Positions 45,234 through 54,882 are shown, counted from the stretch's first letter. The stretch is DNA of 64,000 bases from Streptantibioticus parmotrematis (GCF_019890615.1 NZ_JAINVZ010000004.1:1-64000), one strand, 5' to 3'. Translations and numbers: made by a program. The notes: generated by a model not told the origin, from the sequence alone.

Positions 45234-46544
45234 GTGGGATCCACGGTCACGACGAAGTACACCGACCGGAACGGCTCCGGCACGACCACGGGCGCGACGG
45301 CGCTGTCCGCGCGGCCCAACGGCCCCGGCGCCGACGAGAGCACCGCGGAAGCCGGATACGGGCGGCTGCTGCGCACCCCGCACGCCCTGAGCTTCCTGCT
45401 GCCCGGCTTCGCGGCCCGGCAGCCGTTCGCCATGCTGACCATCGGCATCGTGCTGCTGGTCCAGCACACCACCGGCTCCTACGGCTCGGCCGGCACCGTC
45501 TCCGCGGTCACCGGCGTCGCCATGGCGCTGTGCGCCCCGCAGAGCGGCAAGCTGGCCGACCGCTTCGGGCAGACCGCGGTGCTGGTGCCCGGCGTGATCA
45601 CGCACGCCGCCTCGGTGACCCTGCTGACCGTGCTGGCGCTGGGGCACGCCCCGCTGTGGGCGCTGCTGCTGGCCGCCGTCCCGGCCGGCGCCTCGGTGCC
45701 GCAGGTCGGCCCGATGGTCAGGGCCCGCTGGGGCGCCAAGCTGGAGGGCTCGCCGCTGATGGCGACGGCCGCCGCGTTCGAGTCGGTCACCGACGAGTTC
45801 ACCTTCGTGATCGGCCCGGTGCTGGCGACCGCGCTGTGCACCTCCGTCCACCCGGCCGCCGGACTGCTGGCGGAGGCGGCGCTGACGCTGATCGGCGGCC
45901 TGCTGTTCGCCGCGCAGCGCCGTACCGCGCCGGTCCCGCAGCGCTCCGCCGGGCAGACCGGCGCCTCCGCGCACGGCTCGGCGCTCGCGGTGCCGGGCGT
46001 GCGCGTGCTGATCGCGGTCTTCCTGGGCATCGGCGCGGTCTTCGGCGGCATGCAGGTCTCGCTGACCGCGTTCACCGAGTCCATCGGGCGCCCCGGCATC
46101 AACGGGGTGCTCTACGGGATCTTCGCCGCGGGCAACATGCTCTCCGGCGTGGCCTGCGGCGCGATCCGCTTCAGGACCGCGCCCCGCAAGCGGCTGCTGA
46201 TCGCCTACCCGCTGCTGACGCTGGCCTGCTCGGGCCTGTGGGCGGCGCACGCCGTGCCGCTGCTGGGGGCGATCGGGCTGCTGGTCGGGCTGTGCATCGC
46301 GCCCTCCCTGATCACCGGCTACACGCTGGTGGAGTCGCTGGTGGCGCCCGCCGCGCGCACCGAGGCGTTCACCTGGCTGACCGGGGCGGTCGCGCTGGGC
46401 CAGGCCGCGGCGGCCACCGTCGCCGGGCGGCTGGCGGACGGCTTCGGGGCGAGCACCGGGTTCCTGGTGCCGCTGGCGGGCACCGCGCTGGCGCTGGCCG
46501 TGCTGGCGGCGCTGCGCGGCCGCCTGATGCCGCGCGCGGCCTGA
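45234..46544 (+). CDS. MFS transporter
   Basis: 436 aa from GTG 45234 (GGAAAGG upstream). Twelve membrane segments; GKLADRFGQTAVLVPG is the inter-helix MFS motif A. The N-terminus has a 40-residue hydrophilic part. Resembles actinobacterial efflux-like MFS proteins of unknown substrate. The 198 bp upstream (45036-45233) contains only small hairpins (CTCTGC/GCAGAG at about 45072). Confidence 0.83.
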   Translation: MGSTVTTKYTDRNGSGTTTGATALSARPNGPGADESTAEAGYGRLLRTPHALSFLLPGFAARQPFAMLTIGIVLLVQHTTGSYGSAGTVSAVTGVAMALCAPQSGKLADRFGQTAVLVPGVITHAASVTLLTVLALGHAPLWALLLAAVPAGASVPQVGPMVRARWGAKLEGSPLMATAAAFESVTDEFTFVIGPVLATALCTSVHPAAGLLAEAALTLIGGLLFAAQRRTAPVPQRSAGQTGASAHGSALAVPGVRVLIAVFLGIGAVFGGMQVSLTAFTESIGRPGINGVLYGIFAAGNMLSGVACGAIRFRTAPRKRLLIAYPLLTLACSGLWAAHAVPLLGAIGLLVGLCIAPSLITGYTLVESLVAPAARTEAFTWLTGAVALGQAAAATVAGRLADGFGASTGFLVPLAGTALALAVLAALRGRLMPRAA

Positions 46545-46657
46545 CGGTCCGCCGAGGCCCCGCGGCCCGGCCCGGCCGCCGACCCGACGGTGGTCTCGGT
46601 CACCGTCCGCCCTCGGCAGTGGACTGGCGGGCCGGAATGCTGCACTATTGAGCGTCG

Positions 46658-46684
46658 TTAGCACTCATTGAGTGAGAGTGCCAG
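46658..46684 (+). promoter_or_regulatory. CIRCE element (HrcA operator) upstream of the FmdB gene
   Basis: TTAGCACTC, nine-base spacer, GAGTGCCAG. The left half is identical to the CIRCE consensus (TTAGCACTC-N9-GAGTGCTAA); the right matches 7 of 9. It ends inside the ribosome site, 10 bp before the start codon, as in groE operons. The gene is therefore predicted to be heat-induced and HrcA-repressed. Confidence 0.78.
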
Positions 46685-46693
46685 GAGGAGCAA

Positions 46694-47020
46694 GTGCCGA
46701 CCTACCAGTACCAGTGCACCGAGTGCGGCGAAGGCCTCGAGGCGGTGCAGAAGTTCACCGACGACGCACTGACCGTGTGCCCGAACTGCGACGGGCGCCT
46801 GCGCAAGGTGTTCTCCGCGGTGGGCGTCGTCTTCAAGGGCTCCGGCTTCTACCGGACCGACAGCCGCGGCTCGTCGTCCAGCGGCAGCAGCCCGGCGAAG
46901 TCCTCCGGCTCGGGCTCGTCGGAGGGCAAGTCCTCGGAGAGCAAGTCCTCGGACAGCTCCTCCGCCAAGAGCGAGTCGAAGCCGGCCGCCCCGGCCTCCT
47001 CCGGCAGCTCGGCGGCCTGA
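46694..47020 (+). CDS. FmdB-family zinc-ribbon protein
   Basis: 108 aa from GTG 46694 (AGGAGGAG upstream). YQCTECG and CPNCDG form a four-cysteine zinc ribbon (residues about 8-38), followed by VVFKGSGFYRTDSR. The C-terminal half is a Ser/Lys/Gly-rich disordered tail. FmdB proteins are named for an amide-regulatory gene, but the function is not known. The CIRCE element links it to heat-shock protein quality control. Confidence 0.9.
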   Translation: MPTYQYQCTECGEGLEAVQKFTDDALTVCPNCDGRLRKVFSAVGVVFKGSGFYRTDSRGSSSSGSSPAKSSGSGSSEGKSSESKSSDSSSAKSESKPAAPASSGSSAA

Positions 47021-47085
47021 GTCGGCTGCTGACCGGCCGCGCCGGACCGCACGCACGCGCACCCCGGGCCTTACGGCCTGGTGAC

Positions 47086-47115
47086 GGACCCCGTGGGGCA
47101 GCCCCCGCGGGGTCC
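47086..47115 (+). terminator. Terminator after fmdB
   Basis: GGACCCCGTGGGG pairs with CCCCGCGGGGTCC with one wobble; located between fmdB and the phosphorylase gene. Confidence 0.6.
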
Positions 47116-47148
47116 TCGGCGTGCCCGGGCCGCCGTTAGGGTGACGGC

Positions 47149-48006
47149 ATGACGTCACGCAGCAGCGCTCAGGCCCCGCTGGCCGAGATCGCGGTCATCG
47201 GGGGCTCCGGCTTCTACTCCTTCCTCGACGACGTGACCGAGGTCGTCGTCGAGACGCCCTACGGCCCGCCCAGCGACTCGGTGTTCGTCGGCGAGGTCGC
47301 CGGGCGCCAGGTGGCCTTCCTGCCCCGGCACGGCCGCAAGCACCACCTGCCGCCGCACCGCATCAACTACCGCGCCAACCTCTGGGCGCTGCGTTCGCTC
47401 GGCGTCACCCAGGTCCTCGGGCCGTGCGCGGTCGGCGGCCTGCGGCCGGAGTTCGGGCCCGGCACGCTGCTCGTCCCCGACCAGCTGGTGGACCGCACCA
47501 AGCGCCGCGAGCAGACCTACTACGACGGCGAGGCGCTGGCGGACGGCACGGTGCCAGGCGTCGTGCACGTGGCCTTCGCCGACCCGTACTGCCCGGTCGG
47601 GCGCGCGGTAGCGGTGCGCACCGCGCGGGAGGGCGGCTGGGACGCGGTGGACGGCGGGACGCTGGTAGTGGTCGAGGGGCCGCGCTTCTCGACCCGCGCC
47701 GAGTCGGTGTGGCACGCGTCACAGGGATGGTCGGTGGTGGGCATGACCGGGCATCCGGAGGCGGTGCTCGCCCGCGAACTCGGCCTGTGCTATACGACGT
47801 TGACGCTGGTCACCGACCTCGACGCGGGTGCGGAGACCGGCGACGGGGTGTCCCACGAGGAAGTCCTGCGGGTGTTCGCGGACAACGTGGGGAGGCTGCG
47901 GACCGTACTGTTCGATGTGGTGGGTGCGCTTCCGCTCGCCGCCGACCGCGACTGTTTGTGCGCTCACGCGTTGGACGGTCTTGACACCGGTCTGCCCGTG
48001 GCCTGA
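47149..48006 (+). CDS. mtnP: S-methyl-5'-thioadenosine phosphorylase
   Basis: 285 aa. GGSGFYSFL, LPRHGRKHHLPPHRINYRAN (core RHGRKH), VEGPRFSTRAES and MTGHPEAVLARELGLCY are MTAP signatures; the MTGxPE ribose-binding motif is intact. It splits MTA to adenine and methylthioribose-1-phosphate in methionine salvage. Confidence 0.93.
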   Translation: MTSRSSAQAPLAEIAVIGGSGFYSFLDDVTEVVVETPYGPPSDSVFVGEVAGRQVAFLPRHGRKHHLPPHRINYRANLWALRSLGVTQVLGPCAVGGLRPEFGPGTLLVPDQLVDRTKRREQTYYDGEALADGTVPGVVHVAFADPYCPVGRAVAVRTAREGGWDAVDGGTLVVVEGPRFSTRAESVWHASQGWSVVGMTGHPEAVLARELGLCYTTLTLVTDLDAGAETGDGVSHEEVLRVFADNVGRLRTVLFDVVGALPLAADRDCLCAHALDGLDTGLPVA

Positions 48007-48060
48007 GCCGCCGGGCGGCCGGCACCGACGACACCAGCGGACACAAGGGATTTCTCAGCA

Positions 48061-48567
48061 GTGAGTACGGAGAACGGAAACGGCAGGCGGCCCGGGCTGA
48101 TGGCCGGGTTCAAGACGTTCCTGATGCGGGGCAACGTCGTGGACCTGGCGGTCGCGGTGGTGATCGGCGCCGCGTTCACCGGGGTGGTGAACTCCGTCGT
48201 CAAGGGGATCATCAACCCGGTGGTGGGCGCGTTCGGCACCACCGACCTGGACAACTACAAGTCCTGCCTGAAGGGCCCGTGCACCGCGGGACACGGCGTC
48301 ACCCTGGCGTGGGGCTCGGTGCTCGGGTCGGCGCTCAACTTCCTGATCACCGCGGGCGTCGTGTACTTCATGATGGTCGCGCCGATGGCCCGCTTCCTCG
48401 CCATGCGGGCGGCGCGCAACGCCAAGGCGGAGCAGGAGGCGCAGGACACCAAGGCGACGGCCGAGGCCGAAGAGGTGGCGCTGCTGCGGGAGATCCGGGA
48501 CGCGCTGGTCCACCAGCGCACCGGCCGGGAGACCCTGGTGGAGCCGCGCGGCGGCAGGGACATCTAG
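48061..48567 (+). CDS. mscL: Large-conductance mechanosensitive channel
   Basis: 168 aa from GTG 48061. GFKTFLMRGNVVDLAVAV is the conserved N-terminal amphipathic helix and first membrane helix, with GIINPVVGAF. The second helix is FLITAGVVYFMMVAP. Osmotic-shock safety valve. The periplasmic loop with two Cys and the acidic C-terminal tail are typical for actinobacteria. Confidence 0.95.
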   Translation: MSTENGNGRRPGLMAGFKTFLMRGNVVDLAVAVVIGAAFTGVVNSVVKGIINPVVGAFGTTDLDNYKSCLKGPCTAGHGVTLAWGSVLGSALNFLITAGVVYFMMVAPMARFLAMRAARNAKAEQEAQDTKATAEAEEVALLREIRDALVHQRTGRETLVEPRGGRDI

Positions 48568-48607
48568 CGCCCGGTACGACGGCCCCGTGGCGCAACGGCG
48601 CCGGGGC

Positions 48608-48796
48608 TCACAGGTGGTGCGGCGGCTTCTCGTCCAGGAAACGGGCGAGGTCGGCCGCCGCGTCGCCGCTCGGCCGGTCGCCCCACACCCGGTCCGTCTC
48701 GTCGGCGGCGGGGCGGTCCAGCGGATCGTCGAAGACCAGCCCGGCGGGCTCGCCGGACGGCGGCGGGGTCGGCCGGTTCGCAGGGGTCGCGCTCAT
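48608..48796 (-). CDS. Small acidic hypothetical protein
   Basis: 62 aa. The ATG at 48796 is preceded by GGAGG. The sequence MSATPANRPTPPP, then GLVFDDPLDRPAADETDRVWGDRP and ARFLDEKPPHHL is a small conserved-looking proline/aspartate-rich protein without known domain. It lies convergent to mscL. Confidence 0.7.
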   Translation of the reverse strand: MSATPANRPTPPPSGEPAGLVFDDPLDRPAADETDRVWGDRPSGDAAADLARFLDEKPPHHL

Positions 48797-48820
48797 GCCC
48801 TCCAGGGTACGCAACGCGCC

Positions 48821-48872
48821 CCGCGCACCACCGCGGGAGCCGGGGGCCGCGCACCACCGCGGGAGCCGGAGG
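48821..48872. repeat. 26-bp direct repeat
   Basis: Two tandem copies (48821-48846, 48847-48872), one mismatch, in the intergenic region before the type VII-like cassette. Confidence 0.85.
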
Positions 48873-49019
48873 CGGCCACGGAACCCCGGGGCCGCTAAAA
48901 CTTCCGTAAAGACACATCATCCTCACACCCGGCCCCGCCCCCCAGGTTGCCCAGCCCGGCGTCCGCTTGCCAGGATCGGGGGGCTTCACACGCTCGGCCG
49001 GACGACACACGGGGGACGC

Positions 49020-49334
49020 ATGAGCGGTCACATCGCGGTCAACACCAACGAACTGCGCACGATGGGCAGGACGATGGCGACGCTGCGCTCGGACTTCGAG
49101 CACGGCAGCGACCTGATGAACTCCTTCAGCGGTTACATAGGCTCCGGCGAGCTCGCCGGGGCCCTCGGCGACTTCAGCACCGACTGGTCCAAGAAGCGCG
49201 ACGAGCTGTGCAAGGGCCTGCAAGACCTCGGCGACTGCGTGACGAAGGCGGCCGAGACCTACGACGGCGTCGACGGCCACCTGGCGAGCGCGCTGCTCAA
49301 GGCCGAGGCGGGCAAGGGCGGAGCCGCGAAGTGA
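49020..49334 (+). CDS. WXG100/EspC-like small helical protein (putative type VII secretion substrate)
   Basis: 104 aa. ATG 49020 follows GGGGGAC. It is a helical hairpin type protein: VNTNELRTMGRTMATLRSDFEHG, a short turn FSGYIGSGELAGALG, then DWSKKRDELCKGLQDLGDCVTKAAETYDGVD. Size and pattern suit ESX partner proteins, though the W-x-G turn is absent. Overlaps the next gene (GTGA). Function by family analogy only. Confidence 0.7.
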   Translation: MSGHIAVNTNELRTMGRTMATLRSDFEHGSDLMNSFSGYIGSGELAGALGDFSTDWSKKRDELCKGLQDLGDCVTKAAETYDGVDGHLASALLKAEAGKGGAAK

Positions 49335-50749
49335 GCCACCACGACTTCTCCGGCATCGACTGGGACACCGTTCGCTACGACGACCCGCGGCTGGTGCCCG
49401 GCGACCCCTACGAGGTGGCGGTCCTCGGCAAGAAGATGCAGGACATCGCCTCCATGATCGAGACGCAGGCGGGCAACCTGCGCAATCTGGTGGACGGCAC
49501 CGGCTGGGACTCCGACGCCGGACGCGCCTTCCAGAAGAAGGTCGGCGGCACGGCCGACCTGCTGGCCAAGTCCCAGAAGCGGTACGCGGCCGCCGCCTCC
49601 GCCCTGGGCAGCTCGACCTCGGGCAAGGGCTGGGCCGGTGAGCTGGAGCAGCTCCAGGCCGACGCCAAGAACATCCTGGGCAAGCTCAAGACCGCGTACG
49701 ACGAGGACAACGCCAACCAGAAGAAGATCAGCAACGCGCCGTCCAGCACCAGCGCCTCGGACCTGAAGCAGCTGCACAGCAACAAGCAGCAGACCGAGGG
49801 CGACCTGACCACCTGGCAGAACAAGCTCGGCGGCGTCCTCGACTCGCGCGACACCCAGGCGCACAACGCCGCCCAGGCGATCCGCGACGCCATCGACCAC
49901 GACGGCCTGAAGAACCCGCCGCACCACTGGTGGGACGGCTGGGAGAACCTGGTCGCCGACATCGGCCACTGGGCAGGCGTGGCCGCCGCGTTCCTGGGCG
50001 TCGCCGCGCTGCTGCTGTCGTGGGTGCCGGTGCTGGGCGAGGTGCTGGGCGCGCTCGCCGCGATCGCCTCGGTGGTGGCCCTGGTCTGCGACACGATCTC
50101 CGCCATCGACGGCAAGGGCACCTGGCTGGACGTGGCGATCGACGTGGTCGGCGTGCTGTCGTTCGGCGCCGGACGGGTGCTGGGCGAGGGTGCCAAGGCG
50201 GCCGAGGTCGCGGCGAAGGGCGCCGACACGCTGGAGGAGGCCAGGGGCGCGGTCGCCTCGCTGCGTTCGCTCGGGGTGAGCAGCGACGAGGCGTGGGACG
50301 TGGTGCGTTCCGCGAAGGGCAGCGACATCGACGAGGCCCTGGACGCGATCAGCGAGTCCGGCAAGAACCCGGTCAAGATGCTGCCCAGCCTCAAGTCCGT
50401 GGTGGGCAAGTCGCTCAACCCGAAGGTCTACATCAACGCCATCAAGGCCTCCAGCAAGGAATCGGCCGACGCGGCCGAGTACTTCAAGGGGCTCAACCCG
50501 ATGCGCAGCCTGCCGGAGATCGGCAACTCGTCGTTCAAGACGGCGGCGCTCAAGGGCGGGCGCCTGTACTTCGCCAGCCAGGCGGGACCGCTGGCCGCGG
50601 GCTGGGGCAACCTGGCCTCCACCGACGAGCCGTCCAACTGGCTCACCGGGCCCGACCTGTTCAACAAGCTCCACATCAAGACCACACCCGGTCTGGGGGC
50701 GAACGGCGTTCCCGGTATCAACGGCCACCTGACCCCCCAGGGCGGCTGA
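49331..50749 (+). CDS. Putative type VII-secreted protein with WXG-like N-terminal domain
   Basis: 472 aa from GTG 49331. The N-terminal 180 residues are helical coiled-coil with WDSDAGRAFQKKVGG, the WXG-like turn of polymorphic secreted toxins. Two hydrophobic helices (AGVAAAFLGVAALLLSWV, EVLGALAAIASVVALVCDTI) span 220-280. The C-terminal 190 residues (EEARGAVASLRSLGVSSDEAWDVV onward) do not show a toxin motif I recognise. It could be a secreted effector or a structural component. Confidence 0.7.
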   Translation: MSHHDFSGIDWDTVRYDDPRLVPGDPYEVAVLGKKMQDIASMIETQAGNLRNLVDGTGWDSDAGRAFQKKVGGTADLLAKSQKRYAAAASALGSSTSGKGWAGELEQLQADAKNILGKLKTAYDEDNANQKKISNAPSSTSASDLKQLHSNKQQTEGDLTTWQNKLGGVLDSRDTQAHNAAQAIRDAIDHDGLKNPPHHWWDGWENLVADIGHWAGVAAAFLGVAALLLSWVPVLGEVLGALAAIASVVALVCDTISAIDGKGTWLDVAIDVVGVLSFGAGRVLGEGAKAAEVAAKGADTLEEARGAVASLRSLGVSSDEAWDVVRSAKGSDIDEALDAISESGKNPVKMLPSLKSVVGKSLNPKVYINAIKASSKESADAAEYFKGLNPMRSLPEIGNSSFKTAALKGGRLYFASQAGPLAAGWGNLASTDEPSNWLTGPDLFNKLHIKTTPGLGANGVPGINGHLTPQGG

Positions 50750-50804
50750 CCGGATCGCGCGACGATCGTGACCCGGCCCCCGGCATCCGAAGTGGAGCGC
50801 CACC

Positions 50805-51821
50805 GTGCGTGAGAAGACCCCTCCCCCCGCGATCGACGACCTCCTGGCAGCCGCGTCCGAGGACCACCTCAGGCTGCTGGAGTCCGGCGGCTACCCGGCC
50901 GAGCGGCTGCGGGAGATGGGGACCACCGAGGAAGGCGCCCGGCAGGCCCGGGCGCTGCTGACGTCGGTGCCCCCGGCCGACGAGACGGCGGCCGACGGGA
51001 CCACGCTCGCGATGCTGGACGCGTTGTCGGAAGAGAACCGCAGGCGGCTGGTGGACGCCTCCGGGTTCGGCATGGACGCGCTGCGCAAGCTGGCCGCGAG
51101 CGGCAGCGGCGCCCGGTACGTGCGCAAGCTGCTGGCCGAGCACACGGACGTGCTGGACGTGCCGGGTGAGTCGCGCGGAGCGCGCAAGGCCCGGCGGCTG
51201 CGCTTCCTCACCGAGGGCACCCCGGACGGCCCGGGCCCCGGCGACGTCGTGTCCGGCTGGCTGATCATGCTCGCGGCCGGACTGGTCGGGCTCGTGCTGT
51301 GCGCGGTACTGACCGCGTGGATCGGCGCGTTGACGATCCTCGTCGCGGTGCTCTACTTCGCCGTCGTCCTGTCGTGGGCGGGCGGGAAGGTCCGTTCCTC
51401 ACGGGGTTCGGGACCCGCCCTGGCGATGTTCACCATCACGTTCCTGGCCGTCGTCGCGATGGTGCCGTTCCGCGCCCAGGACTGGTACCTCGCCGCTCGC
51501 GGCGTGCAGGCGCAGGCCACCGTGGTCGCACCGAGGGCGACCTGGTCGCACGGTCACAAGGAGGAGTTCTGCCAGGTGCGGCTGCCGGACGGCCGGGTGC
51601 GCCAGACCGAGGGCAACGACAGCACCTGCACGACCGCGGTGGGCAGCACCGCGACCGTCGTCTACGACCCGTCCGACTGGTACGGTCCCCGCTTCGGGCC
51701 GTCGTCCGGCAACAACGTCGACATCAGCGGCGGTGTCGCCGTCGCCGCACTCGTGGCGCTCCTGGCAGCCCCGGTGTGGGCCGTCTCCGCCGCGCGCAAG
51801 AGGAAGACCACGTCCCTGTGA
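50805..51821 (+). CDS. Membrane protein of the type VII-like cassette
   Basis: 338 aa. N-terminal 130 residues are soluble, helical and contain two similar halves (LLAAASEDHLRLLESGGYPAERLREMG and MLDALSEENRRRLVDASGFGMDALRKLA; the repeated core is E-x-H/N-RLLESGG versus RRLVDASGF). Three membrane helices follow (SGWLIMLAAGLVGLVLCAVL, IGALTILVAVLYFAVVL, ALAMFTITFLAVVAMV) and an external DUF3592-like beta domain with VCQVRLPDGRV, ending in a last helix (VAVAALVALLAAPVWAVSA). GTG start. Confidence 0.7.
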   Translation: MREKTPPPAIDDLLAAASEDHLRLLESGGYPAERLREMGTTEEGARQARALLTSVPPADETAADGTTLAMLDALSEENRRRLVDASGFGMDALRKLAASGSGARYVRKLLAEHTDVLDVPGESRGARKARRLRFLTEGTPDGPGPGDVVSGWLIMLAAGLVGLVLCAVLTAWIGALTILVAVLYFAVVLSWAGGKVRSSRGSGPALAMFTITFLAVVAMVPFRAQDWYLAARGVQAQATVVAPRATWSHGHKEEFCQVRLPDGRVRQTEGNDSTCTTAVGSTATVVYDPSDWYGPRFGPSSGNNVDISGGVAVAALVALLAAPVWAVSAARKRKTTSL

Positions 51822-52420
51822 TCACGCACGACTCCGCTCGACCCCCCGCCCCGCCCACCGACTTCCGGCTCGCCGTGCCCGAGGGCTGGGAGCGGATCGC
51901 CCTGGACCCGCAGCGCTGGCCGCACCGGATCGACAAGCTGGTCAACCGCGGCTTCCGGGGCACCGCGGGCACCCCGCAGCTGCGGATGAACGTGGCCGAG
52001 CGGCTGTGCGAGCAGGCGAGGGCCGCGCACGCGCGCGGTGGTGTCGAGATGTACCTGTCGATGCTCTCGGTGGACGGCATCCCGCTGTCCGCCGGGCTCG
52101 TCGTCACCCTGCTGCCCGCCCCGGCCGGCAGCGCCGACCTGGAGCGGCTCGGCATCGCGAAGGGCGCGGCGGGCGAGGACGTGCGGATGGTCGAACTTCC
52201 GCTCGCCGGGCCCGCGTTGCGCACGCGCTACCGCCGGGTGCCGGAAGCGGACGACCCGGACGGCAACACGCTCCCCGTCACCCACGTCGACTTCCAGGTC
52301 GCGGTGCCGGACACCGAGGGGCATCTGCTGCTGTCCTTCTCCACCCCGATGGAGCCGCTGGCCGACGCGCTGGTGAAGCTCTTCGACTCGATAGCGATGA
52401 CCTTGCAATGGACGGACTGA
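51818..52420 (+). CDS. Hypothetical protein of the type VII-like cassette (Mog1/LpqN-like fold possible)
   Basis: 200 aa, GTG overlapping the previous stop. Starts FRLAVPEGWERIALDPQRWPHRIDKLV and ends HLLLSFSTPMEPLADALVKLFDSIAMTL, a beta-sheet framework with a terminal helix as seen in Mog1/LpqN-type proteins. No catalytic motif. Possibly a partner or immunity protein of the secreted component. Confidence 0.6.
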   Translation: MITHDSARPPAPPTDFRLAVPEGWERIALDPQRWPHRIDKLVNRGFRGTAGTPQLRMNVAERLCEQARAAHARGGVEMYLSMLSVDGIPLSAGLVVTLLPAPAGSADLERLGIAKGAAGEDVRMVELPLAGPALRTRYRRVPEADDPDGNTLPVTHVDFQVAVPDTEGHLLLSFSTPMEPLADALVKLFDSIAMTLQWTD

Positions 52421-53082
52421 TGCCCGGCTCTCTCACCGTCTCGGTCGGCGTCCCGGGCGGCGCGGTCGAACTGCCGCTGACGCTGCCGACGGACGGACTC
52501 GCGGCCTGGGCCGAGGAGACCGCCCGCGACCGCCTCGGCCCCGAGGGCGAGCCGCGGACCGTCGCCGACCTGGCGAACGCGCTGCGCGAGGCGACCCTGG
52601 ACGCGCGCCGACGCGGCCCGGTGACGGCGCTCTCGTTCTGCCCTCACCCCGAACTGGGCGAGACCGCGCGCATCGAGGTCTCCCTGATCGCGCCGGACGC
52701 CGAGCGACCCGAACTGACCGTCAAGGCGCTCGCGGACTTCCTCGCGACGCCGACGGAACGCTCGATGCACCCGGCCACGGTCGACTACGGCGACCTGCCG
52801 ATCGGCCCGGCGGTGCGGGTACGGCACCAGTACGTCGGGGAGCGGCCCGCCACGCGGTACGCGGGGGACGACGAGGGCGTGGACGCCGCGGTGGAACCGG
52901 ACGACGGCGACCCGGGTGAGGGCGTCATCGTGCAGACCGTGGCCTACGCGGCGCTGCCGCCGGGCAGCCGCAAAGCGGTGCTGCTGTTCGCCAGCTGGCA
53001 GGCGCTCGCGCTGGACGAGCGCCTCAGCGAGCTGGTGGACCGGCTGGCGACGACGCTGCGCCTGGAGCCCGCCGACGGCTGA
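52420..53082 (+). CDS. Hypothetical protein, last gene of the type VII-like cassette
   Basis: 220 aa from ATG 52420, which overlaps the previous stop by one base (TGATG); ATG 52408 is an alternative. Beta-rich N-terminus (LTVSVGVPGGAVELPLTL) and a C-terminal half (GVIVQTVAYAALPPGSRKAVLLFASWQALALDERL) similar in plan to the preceding protein, suggesting an ancient duplication. No recognisable family. An acidic insertion (EGVDAAVEPDDGDPGEG) lies in the middle. Confidence 0.6.
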   Translation: MPGSLTVSVGVPGGAVELPLTLPTDGLAAWAEETARDRLGPEGEPRTVADLANALREATLDARRRGPVTALSFCPHPELGETARIEVSLIAPDAERPELTVKALADFLATPTERSMHPATVDYGDLPIGPAVRVRHQYVGERPATRYAGDDEGVDAAVEPDDGDPGEGVIVQTVAYAALPPGSRKAVLLFASWQALALDERLSELVDRLATTLRLEPADG

Positions 53083-53120
53083 CCGCCCGGCGGGCACCGG
53101 CGCGGCACGGCGGCGCGGGC

Positions 53121-53184
53121 CTCACCCCGCCTCACAGGCGTCACGCCATCTCATAGGCACAGGCGTCACGCCGCCTCGTGGGCC

Positions 53185-53202
<18 letters not shown>
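53121..53202. repeat. Four 19-bp repeats copying the end of hrdD
   Basis: Copies at 53121-53139, 53140-53158, 53165-53183 and 53184-53202; the last is the true gene end. On the minus strand they encode A-Y-E-A-A-stop (gene), A-H-E-A-A-stop, A-Y-E-M-A-stop and A-C-E-A-G-stop, so every copy keeps the stop codon in phase. Confidence 0.9.
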
Positions 53203-54165
<963 letters not shown>

Positions 54166-54242
54166 GCGTGCTCCCTTGCGTGGTTCGGTCGCGTACATCC
54201 CTTGTGGGTCCTCGGATCTCGGGTGCCCACTCAGTTGGAAAC

Positions 54243-54269
54243 AACGACTGGAATCAGGACAGAATTCCC
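54243..54269 (-). promoter_or_regulatory. Sigma-R promoter of hrdD
   Basis: On the minus strand GGGAAT (54264-54269), 18 bases, GTT (54243-54245). This is the exact SigR consensus. In S. coelicolor hrdD is known to be transcribed by SigR. Confidence 0.82.
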
Positions 54270-54342
54270 AAGTCGAGACCTGATTTTCCGGATCTTGCAG
54301 TATCCTCCGGCACCCAGCCCCGACGCCGCTTCCGGAGAATCG

Positions 54343-54882
54343 ATGCCCGGCACCACGAATCCCCAGCTCAGGCCCGGTACGCCGGACGACCTGCCGCAGC
54401 TGACCGCGCTCTACAACCACTACGTCACTCAGACGCCCGTCACCTTCGACACGGTTGCCTTCTCCCCCGAACAGCGGCAGACATGGCTGTCGCACTACGC
54501 GGATCACGGTCCGCACCGGCTGTTGGTCGCGGAGGAGACCGGAGGGGAGGACGGCGGCGAGGGAGGCGGGCGTCTGCTGGGGTACGCGACCTCCAGCCCG
54601 TTCCGGCCCAAGCCCGCGTACGCGACGTCGGTCGAGACCACGGTCTACGTCGCCCCCGGCGCGGGCGGCCGGGGTGTCGGGACGCTGCTGTACGAGGGGC
54701 TGTTCGCCGCGCTGGCCGGGGAGGACGTGCACCGCGCCTACGCGGGCGTCACGCTGCCGAACGAGGCGTCGGTGCGGCTGCACGAGCGCTTCGGCTTCCG
54801 GCGCTGCGGGGTCTTCGGACAGACGGGCCGCAAGTTCGGCCGCTACTGGGACGTGGCCTTCTACGAGAAGCCGCTCGGCTGA
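54343..54882 (+). CDS. GNAT acetyltransferase of the phosphinothricin-acetyltransferase (PAT/Bar) family
   Basis: 179 aa. ATG 54343 has GGAG upstream. LRPGTPDDLPQLTALYNHYV and TSVETTVYVAPGAGGRGVGTLLYEGLF (core VYVAPGAGGRGVG) are the PAT acetyl-CoA elements; PNEASVRLHERFGFRRCGVF and the ending GRKFGRYWDVAFYEK are typical. It could acetylate phosphinothricin, methionine sulfoximine or similar. The 3' half has a Glu/Gly-rich insertion. Confidence 0.9.
   Translation: MPGTTNPQLRPGTPDDLPQLTALYNHYVTQTPVTFDTVAFSPEQRQTWLSHYADHGPHRLLVAEETGGEDGGEGGGRLLGYATSSPFRPKPAYATSVETTVYVAPGAGGRGVGTLLYEGLFAALAGEDVHRAYAGVTLPNEASVRLHERFGFRRCGVFGQTGRKFGRYWDVAFYEKPLG

Noticed and set aside
48279-49019. Upstream extension of the WXG100-like gene
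   Set aside because: The long frame is antisense or out of phase to mscL and the small gene; ATG 49020 has a good ribosome site and matches the family size.
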